This document shows positions 54,719 to 64,000 of a stretch of DNA of 64,000 nt, piece by piece; the first letter of the stretch is position 1; each line of letters starts with the position of its first letter. Origin of the DNA: Takakia lepidozioides (lineage: Eukaryota > Streptophyta > Takakiopsida > Takakiales > Takakiaceae). Made by a program: the position numbers and the translations under genes. The stretch covers positions 68,056,756 to 68,120,755 of the forward strand of contig CM060731.1 of the NCBI GenBank assembly GCA_030704615.1. The letters are read 5' to 3'. The notes under the pieces were generated by a model, which was not told the DNA's origin, made no database searches, and saw only the letters and a program-made list of their open reading frames with translations.

Positions 54719-55339
54719 TATATCTAACCGGTTTTTAGGGCAGAGAGCCAATCATTTTAGGGCAGCGAGCCAGTCAGTTTACCCTTGTACATACCTACCA
54801 CCACGTTTTCTATCCATTTGGAGCTGTGATATGAAGTTTTCATCCCCGCAGCAAGTAGGTAGGTAGTTAAAATCTAGTAGGTCGTAGAATACCACATATA
54901 GCACCCCTCCTCAAATCCAGTAGAAACATGCCACGTCAATGAGTCTGCTCTAAAAATTGGTTATGGAATCTTGAATCACTTAAAGCCCTCGTTGCAGGAC
55001 TTTAACTCACGTAAAAACTGCATTGTAGATGGGATGAAAAAAAACTACCTGCCTATTTGCCCATAATCTGAGATTACGGCCCAGCCCATGGGCTCCACGG
55101 CGTGACGGGATTTTATGCTATTTAAAGCCCACCCAAACTACACTAGCTAGGTTTTTACGTGTAGGGATGCATGGAGCGGAGGGTTTCCCCTGATTTGAGG
55201 GCCTCAAGCTCTTCGAAAGCTCCACAAGTGGGGCCTTCCCCTGTAATTCTGGTATCTTTCTAACCTTGTAACATAGTGATAAACATAGCGGTTGCTGTGC
55301 ACTAGGAACCTGCTTTATCAACATGATTCCAATAAATAA

Positions 55340-55757
55340 GAGCATGACCAGCAGTGGCGCGGCAAACAGACACACCAACGGCATTATGCCAGCCCATTAT
55401 TGGCCCGGGGATCGTTTAATGCCCTGGGAGGTAGTGGGAAGGCCAGCAGCATGGTAGCCTCCCACGGCAACCCCCCTCCCGCTGGTCGCACGGCTGAGAT
55501 GCATAAGTTGACTTATGGCCCTGCGACCTACCCCGCCACCCGTCACCATATGTGAGCGACATTGCCCAGCTTGCCGTGGGGGGATGCGGGGGACGGCAAC
55601 GGAATTCTAGATGGTGTGCGTGAAGCTCGGGTTTGCGAGACGGCCGACATTTTGAGATGTGGACAGGTGCTGTTGGGGACGCGGGAAGAGCCCCGACAAC
55701 CCCGGCCATGCCATTTTGAGGTTGGCGCGTCAAAAATGACCACTGCTGGCCATGCTC
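55340..55757. mobile_element. Harbinger/Tourist-like MITE, copy B (inverted relative to copy A)
   Basis: A 418 bp element beginning GAGCATGACCAGCAGTGG and ending CCACTGCTGGCCATGCTC, flanked by TAA on both sides (55337-55339, 55758-55760). Its interior matches copy A at 22139-22585 in reverse, including the CGAGACGGCCGACA and CCGTTGGTGTGTCTGTTT-type segments. Confidence 0.8.
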
Positions 55758-55981
55758 TAAGCCCCCAAGTTTGGGTGGGGCCGATTCATTCTAGAGTGGT
55801 CCAGGAATTAGCGTGGTCCAGGAATTTATTTATTTTTTCTAGGAATTAAAAAGGGATAAATTGGAACAGAGGGTAATGTCCATGGTCTCTCGGTGGCTGA
55901 AAGAGATTCTTGGGATTCCCTTTGCTTGGCGGTTGGTTTGTTGGATGTTTCCCCACCGGCTGATAGTGAGCTCAAGTTCAC

Positions 55982-56526
55982 TTGTGTCGTGCACCTAAGC
56001 ATCGTGCCACAACATACATCGTTGTCCACCACACAATCTATGCACACAATCCTACAAAGCTATACCACAATCGATAATGAAAGTGAACATAATGGAAACA
56101 CTCCACTCATGAATCCACTCAATCACATAAACTAAGTCAAGCCAAGAGCACCCTTGCTAAGGGAATCCACCCTACAAAGCCCTCACCACACTCCCTCTCA
56201 ATACCTAGAGTTATGGAGGTGAGAGAGGCTCATGGAGGCTCAACTACAAGAAGATGAGCCTCCTCCATCCTCACAAGGGGAAAATCTATCCTCATGTCCC
56301 AAGTGAGGCTCGACGCCTCATTTGACATGTGAGACCAAATGAAGTCCCAACACACAAAATATAAATATAAATATCTAAAATATCCTAGTTAACTAGAAGT
56401 AGGTAATTCTAGATAACCATGATTAAAACCATGACAGCTGTCGTGCACCTAAGCATCGTGCCACAACATACATCGCTGTCCACCACACAATCTAATCACA
56501 CAATCCTAAAAAGATATACCACAATC
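55982..56526. repeat. Pair of about 88 bp direct repeats flanking 370 bp
   Basis: Copies at about 55982-56070 and 56439-56526 share GTCGTGCACCTAAGCATCGT, then GCCACAACATACATCG and TATACCACAATCG. They lie just downstream (in minus-strand sense) of the Ty3/gypsy fragment and could be pieces of its LTRs or a polypurine-side duplication; this is unproven. Confidence 0.5.
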
Positions 56527-56779
56527 GTCCCCCTAGCTGGTGATTAGGTCCCTCTAACACCGGATAGCTGCTAAGTATCCATCCCAATAAGATCATCGCT
56601 TGATCATCAATCGCCCAAGTCCCAGTATCTGAAGGCAAATATAGATCAAGAGGTCGGGTGCAAAAGTAGCCCCATCGTTACTCGCCTTCCTGCAATCCAT
56701 GGCTTCAATTGGGTGTCCATGGCATTGAACTGCCGTTAGCTAGACCTTGGATTTCTTGTCAACCTCACCACTGTCATGC

Positions 56780-57810
56780 CCCACTACCTCTGTTCAAGGC
56801 ATCGTGGACACAACCATTCTCCACTAGGAACCTCCTCAAGTGGCGGTGTCAAGCATCCCATGTGCCGCCCCCTTGAGCATTTATCACACACCAACATGGT
56901 CGCGGCACCACTAGCATGCCCACATAACATGCAACGCAACCCTGCATATACCACTGCAAGGTTGAGACCTATCCTCCCATCCACATGTAGAAGGTGACAT
57001 GGCGCACAATTACGCACATGATCCTTCTATATCATGCCATCTCGACCCTCCAGAATCAATACTCATGAAAGTAACACCTCTCGGACCCTTAGAATCACAC
57101 GACCTGCTGTGACATCCAAGGTCGTAGGCGTTGTCTGCTGCAGATACACATAGTCCCCAGGATGGAAATGCCGAACACTTGGCCTGTGTGAGTACTGCTC
57201 CAATCCCCAGCATACTCCAATCCGTATGTAGCTGGAAATGCCGCCCCCGAATAAGCTGCCTCAGAATAGGCGCAGAAGTCAATCGAGCCTTGAGTTCCTC
57301 AAAAGCTTCCTCCTGCTTCTCCTCCCACAGCCACTCCTGACCCACCTTGGTCAACTTGGTAAGAGCCTTTGCAATGCTACTAAATCCCTTGACAAATCGT
57401 CGATAGTAGTTTGTCAACCCCATGAAAGCAGGAACTATGCTTACATCTATGGGCGTGGAATGCGTGCAATGGCCTCCACCTTTGTCTGTTGAACACCCAA
57501 TCCTCCAGGGTATATCATCTGGCCCAGATACTTAATCTGATCGTGGAAGAACTTGCACTTTCCAGGGTGCAGTTTCAATCCATGCGCCCTCAAACACCAC
57601 CTGAAGGTGTCTCTCATGCTCCTCAACCGTGGCACTAAAGATGATGATATCATCAATGTATCACCGGGCGAAGTCTAGCCCTTCAAGAATCCTATCCATA
57701 ACCCTTGAAACTCTGGAGGAGCATTCTTCAACCCAAATGGTAGGAAGCGCCATTGGTACAAACAATCCTTCCCATGCTGGTCAATCCCCTACAATCACTT
57801 AGTGGAAAAG
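56780..57810 (-). mobile_element. Ty3/gypsy pol fragment (RT, RNase H) with a PHD finger
   Basis: Minus strand, in several frames. RT palm motifs FLPFGLKNAPPEFQ, then YIDDIIIFS (catalytic Asp pair) near 57660; then YLGQMI; then MGLTNYYRRFVKGFSSIAK and FEELKARLTSAPIL, the link into RNase H; then LHTDWSMLGIGAVLTQ (57.2 kb). About 300 bp further comes CMLCGHASGAATMLVCDKCS, RGRHMGC and GEWLCPRC, a complete C4HC3 PHD finger near 56905-56784. Stops and frame changes show it is decayed. PHD or chromodomain modules in such elements are thought to guide integration to particular chromatin (general knowledge; inference here). Confidence 0.75.
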
Positions 57811-57849
57811 GAAGTGATCGAGCGATGACAACTAGGAGGTGGGCTTGGA

Positions 57850-58475
57850 AGCAGCCATCCTTTGAAGAAAGCTCGAGGATACGATTCAGAAAAATCTATA
57901 GCAGATTTATCAGAGAGTGAAAACATTGTGAAAGATCTTGTTGACATGCTTGCCGTTTTCATGCTTCAAGTAGCAAAAAAGAATGGCAGTTTATACCCTC
58001 CGACAAGGTACTTGTCTATTATGATATTTCTGTTTGTATGTGTCCATGGTTTCGGTAGCTTAAATTGTTATATTATTTTTGAGTTCTACTGCAGTATCCA
58101 GGCATTAGAAGGTTAATCAGACAGAGACAGGGCCAACGTGTTATTGAGACTGGAAAAACACCTTCTGTGCCGTTTAACATTTTCACTGACATGAGATATC
58201 GTCGAGTAAAAATAGCAGGTGATGAAGCAACATTATGAGCGTTAAATGCTGGTCTTGGGAAGACTATCAAGAAATCTGATGTTCCGACAATTGAGAAGGA
58301 GCGGAAAATATTGGCACAAGAAATGTGTCAGCCGATATCGGCAACTGGCCTAAATCTTATATTCGGCTACTACTGTATGCGGTTATCCGGGGAGGGCAAG
58401 AGCTCAAGAACATTGATTATGATGAATTCAGTCTTGGTACAGCTTCCTACTGGGTTGGTCCTCAGGTTCGAATGG
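57850..58475 (+). mobile_element. Crypton-type tyrosine recombinase (DUF3504-like) fragment
   Basis: The plus strand encodes IVKDLVDMLAVFMLQVAKKN followed by GSLYPPTR. A break, probably an intron (GTACTTG..TACTGCAG, 58008-58095), follows; then YPGIRRLIRQRQGQ, FNIFTDMRYRR, and a later frame with AVIRGGQELKNIDYDEFSLG. This order (helical linker, K-K-x-G-x-x-Y-P-P, FxxxxDxRxxR, RGGxE) matches the DUF3504/Crypton recombinase core as I know it. A TGA near 58240 and frame changes make it a pseudogene. Confidence 0.55.
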
Positions 58476-58479
58476 TGCT

Positions 58480-58640
58480 CAGGTATTCATCGAAAATATT
58501 TTTGGCCCATAGTTCTCCATGTTTACTTGCTCTCCGCCCTCCTGTATTAATAATCTCTAATTCCTTTTCATTGACATCAAGGAACCGAGAATTTGTACAT
58601 ACATCAACAGTCTGAATATGAGACTGATACTCAGCAGGAA
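58480..58640 (-). mobile_element. Crypton-like N-terminal fragment, opposite strand
   Basis: On the minus strand, RFLDVNEKELEIINTGG and KHGELWAKNIFDEYLSTI resemble the N-terminal SAM-like part that precedes the DUF3504 recombinase core (helix, then W-A-x-x-x-F-x-x-Y). It abuts the plus-strand fragment ending near 58475, so the two parts are tail to tail, as after an inversion within one element. Confidence 0.4.
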
Positions 58641-60240
58641 CAGGAGAATCAGGAGACTCATGACGAGGAGCACCATAAGCAACATCAAAATCCTCTACAT
58701 TGAGGGACACAAGAGGATTGTAGAAATTCACAAACAGACAAGACTCCTCTTCAAGATTTGGGGGAATGCTAGATCGTGAGCCCAGCCCCATGAGCTGTGA
58801 GTCTGTGAGCCCAGGCAGGCTCACGTGAGCCTGTAAGCCTAGTCTAGCTGGCATGAAAGTGGTCGAAGATGTAGGGCCTATAACCGTAGTCAACAACCCA
58901 TTTCCGCGGAAATAAGACTATTCAAAAAAATTTCCTACATAATAACAATGGTGACAAAGCTGACTGCCCAATTGTGGTGCAGACATGTATCACCATGGCC
59001 TATTAGGTGGGCTATACCATCAAGCAGCCGTTTATGAAGTGAGCATATCACCCCTGCCACATAGCAATTTTGCTTCATGTATGTATCAAAAATAAGGGGG
59101 GGCAGTACGTGGTTTGTTGGGATAGTGAGCCTGTTCGATTTGCTACTGGCCTATTTACCAGCACATACGTGAAGTTGTTGGAGGAAATTGCACAGTGGGA
59201 TGCCACGAGGCCATGTTGAAAAACACAAAGATGAGGGAGCTGATGTAATGATGAAGACGGGCCGTCGGGAGCTTGGATAGCACGGTGTTTCCAGATCTGA
59301 TAAACAAAGTGAGAGCTTAAATGGACAACCCCTATATCATGCATAGTCACTTCCTTGGATGCCTCATCTTGTCGGGTTGAAGCAGACATGTAGGTTCCAT
59401 GCTTGCTAGTCAGTGTTGGCTAAGATGTCCAGCGCACATACATAAATGTGGTCAGACCTGTGGGAAACCTGGGTTGTTGTGGAGTGCTATGACATAGCTG
59501 AATAGTAGAGAGATATGTGGGGACCTTTGGCACGGAAAGATGATGCACGGTTGTTAGTACAATTAAGCCACTGGTGGTAGATGGGAATTGAGGAGGGCGA
59601 GCAGATCTGAAGATGTCATTTTCATGTCGGATGGGTCTCAAGATCATGTGCGGCCGGACATTATAAGGTGAAGAATCCATACCTGAATCTGCAGCCATGG
59701 CATGTGGCATTGAATATATATGGTCAGGTTGGTGACAATTGTACGAGATGATGTGGCAGGTGCGTAGGCTTTTGTGATATCTCTGAGCGAGTGCTGGTAG
59801 ATTGTGGGGATCTGTTTTTGCAGCCTTGAGAGCTGCTTCCAGCCTCTTCACCTGTTTTTGAAGTGCTACAATTCACTTCGCAGCTCTATCATGGTGCATG
59901 TTGTCTTGCTGCTCTTGAGATGAGGTGTGCCAACCATTCTCTCCGAACCAAATTTTGTTAAAAAATACAAAGCATTTGGAGGTCGAAACTGTAGTGAATA
60001 CAACAAGATAACAAGGTTTTCTCTTGAGCCCCTCTCCAAAGAGCATCATTGGACCTCCTCAAACTTCAGTTTGAATCAACATACTTATAAAGCATGTCGT
60101 CCACTTGAGGCCCACTATACAATCAATGAAGCTCCACATATCATAGATATGAAAGTTCACAATAAAAGAAGAAACAAGTTCTTTACGAATCCTAGAGATG
60201 CAATTTGCATAAAAAATCATAGTCTACAGAGCAATCACCA
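58641..60240. other. Unassigned region
   Basis: Several open frames of 100-140 codons occur on either strand without motifs I recognise. No gene is supported here. Confidence 0.3.
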
Positions 60241-60266
60241 CGATCTAGACATGCACTGGCACGGGG

Positions 60267-60298
60267 AAATGTGATGATCGTCAACGATCATCACATTT
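60267..60298. repeat. 32 bp near-perfect palindrome, copy 1
   Basis: Arms AAATGTGATGATCGT and ACGATCATCACATTT around a CA centre. The flanking sequence (ATCTAGACATGCACTGG.. and TTTGCATATCAAACCA) recurs at 60675-60722 without the palindrome's central 21 bp. Confidence 0.85.
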
Positions 60299-60363
60299 GC
60301 ATATCAAACCAGAGGAAAAAATAAAATAAAAAAATCATTAAAAAAAGTTTTCAAGATGGAGGC

Positions 60364-60395
60364 AAATGTCATGATCGTTAACGATCATCACATTT
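60364..60395. repeat. 32 bp palindrome, copy 2
   Basis: Arms AAATGTCATGATCGTT and AACGATCATCACATTT with a single mismatch, centred on GTTAAC. It is 97 bp from copy 1. Confidence 0.85.
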
Positions 60396-60479
60396 TCCTT
60401 ATCTGTATGATAGTAAGACATTATATTTTCTATAGTAGTGTATGGTTGTTCATAGCAAAATGATGTCCATCGAAAAAAA

Positions 60480-60645
60480 TATGACGCCTCCCGAAGGGAG
60501 CGTAACTTATGGTGTCACTTCACCACAAGAGCTACTGCCTTCTAGCTGAAAGGTAGACACCTTCATGACACACCATACCGTGGTTTGAACCCACAACCAC
60601 ATCCAACGTGGTATGTGTCCATTACCACTGGGCTACATGCTGGTT
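60480..60645 (-). repeat. tRNA-derived SINE with good A and B boxes
   Basis: On the minus strand the A box TAGCCCAGTGGT (60635-60624) and B box GGGTTCAAACC (60592-60582) are near consensus. They are followed by a body that also occurs at 14885-14975. It ends toward 60480. No functional tRNA fold is apparent, so this is a SINE head. Confidence 0.65.
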
Positions 60646-60726
60646 GTCTGTCCATCGAATAAACATGTCGAACAATCTAGACGTGCAGTGGGCATGGGAA
60701 ATGTCATTTGCATATCGAACCACATA

Positions 60727-60750
60727 AAAAAAAAAAAAAAAAAAAAAAAA
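60727..60750. repeat. Poly-A run
   Basis: About 24 uninterrupted A residues after CATATCGAACCACATAA. It could be the tail of a short plus-strand retroelement ending here. Confidence 0.7.
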
Positions 60751-61036
60751 ACTTTTTCTTCTTCTTAAAAGTCACTTAGGGCTTTGTTATTTAAAACAAG
60801 GTATATCAGGTTACGATTGGCAATTTCCTAGATTGCACTTGTCCTGTCGATTTCATCAGCATGCGTGAGGGTAGTCTCGGAAAGCAGGGGACGTGGATCC
60901 CATGCAAGCACATGTACTACATATTTTTACGCATGATGTGTTGTGACCCCAGAGACCGATTTATTTTCTAGGCCATGTAGCTTTTAGCAAAGTCCATACT
61001 CTTCTGCAACGAGATAGGTCTGGAACAGATTCAGTA

Positions 61037-61590
61037 GTACCTGTCACGGACATAGCCCAGAAGAACTTACAATGAGTAGATACCAAAAGTTATCAAATTA
61101 CTATGTTACCAAAAATTATCATGATTTACCGTGATCTACCATAATTTACCATAAGTTACCAAATTATCAGAAGTTTACCAAATTACCGAGAGTAACTTGG
61201 GAAACTACTCAGGAAGCTTCTTTTGGAGGAAACTTCTCCATCAAGAAACCTCTATTGGGGAAGCTTCTTAGGGAACTTCCTAGTAGCCAGTATATATAGG
61301 AGGCGAGACTGGACACTCTTTAGTCTCGCCAACACAAGCTACTCTTGTTTCCAGTCCCAGTATTCTAGTCCAGTTTCCAGTATCTGGTACTCCAGTCCAG
61401 TTTCCAGCATTCTAGTATTCAAGTCGAGTTCCAGTATCTTATACTCTTGTCCATTGTTATAAATATCATCTTGATTCATGTATACCCATCATGCATTTGG
61501 CCACGCCGACCTTGACTTCTTGTCTAGCCTTGTATCTTTAGTCTGATCTCTTGTTTGTGTTCGGTCATATTCTCGTCTTTAACAGTAGCC
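61037..61590 (+). mobile_element. Possible solo LTR-like segment
   Basis: Begins TGTCACGGACATAGCCCAG. It contains a minisatellite of TACCAAAAGTTATCAAATTA-type units at 61078-61195, then a TATA-like TATATATAGG at about 61290, then a CAGTATTCTAGTCCAGTTTCC tandem at 61355-61445. The layout resembles a retroelement LTR promoter, but the matching 3' end and target duplication were not found. Confidence 0.35.
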
Positions 61591-62360
61591 TACGTACTGT
61601 TTGGGAGCTACGTCCCAACTACTTCTTTGTATTCTTACTTTGCACGGATGTTTAGTAAAAAAGCCGCTACATTACAACATCTGCCTATTTCACTTAATAT
61701 TTGTTGTGAACCTCACGTTGTTGGACCGATCCAATGCCAATCTAGAAATACATATTCTTCTCTTTCATGCCATATACATGCTGTAATAGACAGTTCATTT
61801 CGTAATTCTACTCCACATTTTTCATATTGTAGTGTGTCATTTCTGCTCGTATTGGTCTTTCCAACGGTAATTGGCCCCCGTTGTCATGTCCTCGGGTACA
61901 GGGCCTCCTTCTACTACACTACAACCCTTGGGCTCACGCTTTCTGGATAAACCGTGAGCCCAGCTCCCAGGCTCATGGGGCTGGGCTCATGACCTAGCTG
62001 CCCTCCAAAGACTTTTCAATAGGTGATTGAGAAGACCTAAAGCAACATCACTGCAAAGCTTCTTTGAAGCTGGCTCCTCAATAGAAGACATGAGGAGAGC
62101 AATGCAATCCACGATTGAAGCAACAACATAGACGAGAGCAGCGCTCAAGCGGCGAAAGCGCCGGCACCAAAATCAAACAGAACATGATAAATCAAAGAAA
62201 GTCAGTTAAAGATGACAAGAGAAAGTACCGGCAAATCCGGAAAGAAAAATATCATGGTTCTTTATGTCGGAGGAGACCCCTTTTCTATACTACCCAACCT
62301 CCTGATTTTGAGCGACCCTACCAGGGAATGGAAAAAGATCCATACAGAGAAAGATTCCAA
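61591..62360. other. Unassigned region
   Basis: Contains short open frames only. GTGAGCCCAG / GGGCTGGGCTCA phrases near 61952-61992 echo a phrase at 58778-58820. No supported gene. Confidence 0.3.
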
Positions 62361-62722
62361 AGCCCGGGACAATATTCCATAGCCCAGGACATGCAATGTC
62401 TCAGGGTTTTATTCCTCAAAAATCCACGGGCCTCTGGTATCCTATGGGAACGTAAGGGAACATTTTGTGGCCTGCAAGTGAGCCTTGGACGGGTATTTCA
62501 GGAATCTTTCTAGCCTAGGACAGATTCTTGAAATGAATAGATCCAAATAACCTGTACTAGGTGATCCTAGAAACCATGTCAAAGGATGCCATAGCACAAA
62601 GCAAAGGTAAATCAATTAAGAGCTACTCCTCTTCCTTTTAGATGGCTCAAAAGAAAGCTGAGCTTTCGTTTTTCCCTTCCTCAAAGAGCGCTTCTGGTTC
62701 CGCAGCTGATTCCAGCTCCATC

Positions 62723-63265
62723 CTAACCCAAGGGAGATGAACAGTTGCTAACCGAGCTCCCAACAGGCTGGGAAGCTATTAGCCCATTTGATTCTGGTAT
62801 CCGAAATTCTTCTAACACTTCCCTTTTTCCCCAAGAGCTGTCGAAGACTGAGATGAGCTCGGCTCCCCTCCTACTTCCACACCTTGGCAAAACTGTAACA
62901 AGGGTCAACCAATACTTATGAGCCTCCGACATAATGTCTGAGTGAGCCAAATGTAGCAACTTCTGCAGACAGGGCATAGAATTTTGAAACACAACAAAGC
63001 ATCTCATCTTCCAAATGTGCCACAAAAAGACACCCCTAAAGGTCTCCCAAACAGGGCAAGAGCAGAACTTGATACCATTCTTGATGTTCAAAAGCAGGGC
63101 AGAGGTAGAGAAAAGAAGAGAAGGGTTCCAATGAGAGTAGAGGGAGAAGGCTCGGGTCCAGGCTGCCGCAGCGAAAGAGCAGAGTGCCAAGCAGTGTTCG
63201 GTATCATACAACAATCTTACAACAATTACTTCCTCTCCACGACGACACCGCCTCCAGAAACCCAC
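62723..63265 (-). mobile_element. LINE 3' end with zf-RVT-like region
   Basis: The minus strand reads DTEHCLALCSFAAAAWTRAF and, later, FRGVFLWHIWKMRCFVVFQN. This is the zinc-binding reverse transcriptase tail layout (T-x-x-H-C..C....W, then W.IW..RC..VF) of plant non-LTR elements. The open frame spans 180 codons, but the first cysteines are not obvious and RT itself is absent, so it is a 3' fragment. Confidence 0.6.
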
Positions 63266-63420
63266 GACTTGCTGTCACGGATTCTCCGCAAAGACTAAGC
63301 AGCAGTCGAATCGGCCTGAATGCGAGCAGCCAACACACTTGTGCACAGATGTCACGCTTGCAACAACAAATGCCTCGCCAAGCCCTGACCCCCACAGTAG
63401 TTAGCAACTCCTTCCACCCT
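63215..63420. repeat. About 205 bp direct repeat, copy 2
   Basis: Matches the MIPS-upstream block at 53800-54008 with about 90 percent identity by eye, same orientation. It overlaps the 5' side of the LINE fragment reading on the minus strand, so the repeated block could itself be LINE-derived. Confidence 0.75.
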
Positions 63421-63605
63421 ACAGTAAAAGACTCCAAAGCTCGGGACAATATTCCACAGCCCAGGACACGAAATGTCTCGGGGTTTTGTTCCTCAAAAAC
63501 CCACATGCCTATGGTATCTTATGAGAACGTAAGGGAACATTTTGTGGCCTGCAAGTGAGCCTTGGACTCGGGCCTGGGATATTTCAAGAATCTTTCTACC
63601 CTAGG

Positions 63606-64000
63606 ACAAATTCGTAAAATGATTCCCTAGGCTCGGGCCTAGGGTCCAGGGCTATCTTATCATATATACGGATCAGTTGTAACTGTATGGATGGCTTGGT
63701 CTCCTTCACTCCATCTCTGTTGTATGCAGTTACAGCAATTTAGTGCACTTGTTCTGCTTACCATTAAGTTGTCCTGATGCTTCCCCTCACAGCAGTTAGT
63801 TCCAGGTTCAACTGTAGTTTTGATGTGCGTTGCAGCAGACATCACATACCATCCATAATGAGCTCACCAACAAACTTCATTTCAATTCAAGCCATAGGTG
63901 CCGCTCAATTGAAGCTTCTTTGAGTATTTAGTCAATATCTTGTCAGTGCAGTTCTCATGTTCAAGTTGCAAAACTACAGTTTAAAACTCGGGGCCTTTTA
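63606..64000. other. Right edge, nothing resolved
   Basis: No gene or repeat family is recognised in the last about 400 bp. Confidence 0.4.

Larger units (their letters stand above)
62365..63600. repeat. About 150 bp direct repeat pair flanking a LINE fragment
   Basis: Copies at about 62367-62525 and 63438-63605 share GGGACAATATTCCA, then TCAGGGTTTTATTCCTCAAA, then GAACGTAAGGGAACATTTTG and TGGCCTGCAAGTGAGCC. Identity is high by eye. They flank the LINE fragment and the copy of the MIPS-upstream repeat. Confidence 0.7.

Noticed and set aside
59420-59851. 143-codon minus-strand open frame
   Set aside because: No family resemblance, no splice partners and low-complexity stretches; not supportable as a gene.

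Overview
This is a repeat-rich eukaryotic nuclear window, almost certainly from the green (streptophyte) lineage. Two housekeeping genes can be resolved exon by exon. One is a chloroplast-type UDP-glucose pyrophosphorylase 3 (UGP3, sulfolipid pathway, + strand, 8.76-19.9 kb, 16 exons). The other is myo-inositol-3-phosphate synthase (MIPS/INO1, - strand, 53.76-49.37 kb, 10 exons, 510 aa). Both have GT..AG introns and open exon phases throughout. A third host-like gene (- strand, 4.06 kb to the left edge) encodes a coiled-coil protein with F-x-P-x-I-N-R-R motifs and runs out of the window. Plant genes, large introns and a wide transposon zoo fit a charophyte alga such as Chara; the species is inference.

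Layout: 0-4 kb coiled-coil gene; 4-8.7 kb intergenic; 8.7-20 kb UGP3; 20-26 kb intergenic DNA with SINE-like elements, a Harbinger-type MITE and degenerate telomere-like arrays; 26.6-29.1 kb a decayed DUF7869-like transposon gene; 29.37-31.25 kb a regular array of about 33 hairpins; 31.8-45.4 kb a composite region built around a Mutator-like (MULE) transposase (+) and a large multi-exon Ulp1-protease gene with a zinc-finger first exon (-); 46 kb a second small hairpin array; 46-49 kb unassigned; 49.4-53.8 kb MIPS; 54-64 kb MITEs, a Ty3/gypsy pol fragment with a PHD finger, Crypton-type recombinase fragments, SINE, LTR-like and LINE pieces.

Two structures stand out. The first is the hairpin array: arms close to AGCGACCGCC / GGCGGTCGCT recur about every 50 bp with AT-rich linkers. 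An unrelated core with the same about 52 bp period recurs at 46 kb. The second is a short repeat, GGGTTACAC (complement GTGTAACCC), which fills the flanks, intergenic spaces and several spliced introns of the MULE/Ulp1 region. A close variant is translated in frame inside the Ulp1 gene as EGYT/KGDT repeats.

Coordinates of spliced genes come from reading splice sites and phase by eye. Family names come from recognised motifs; no database search was run.
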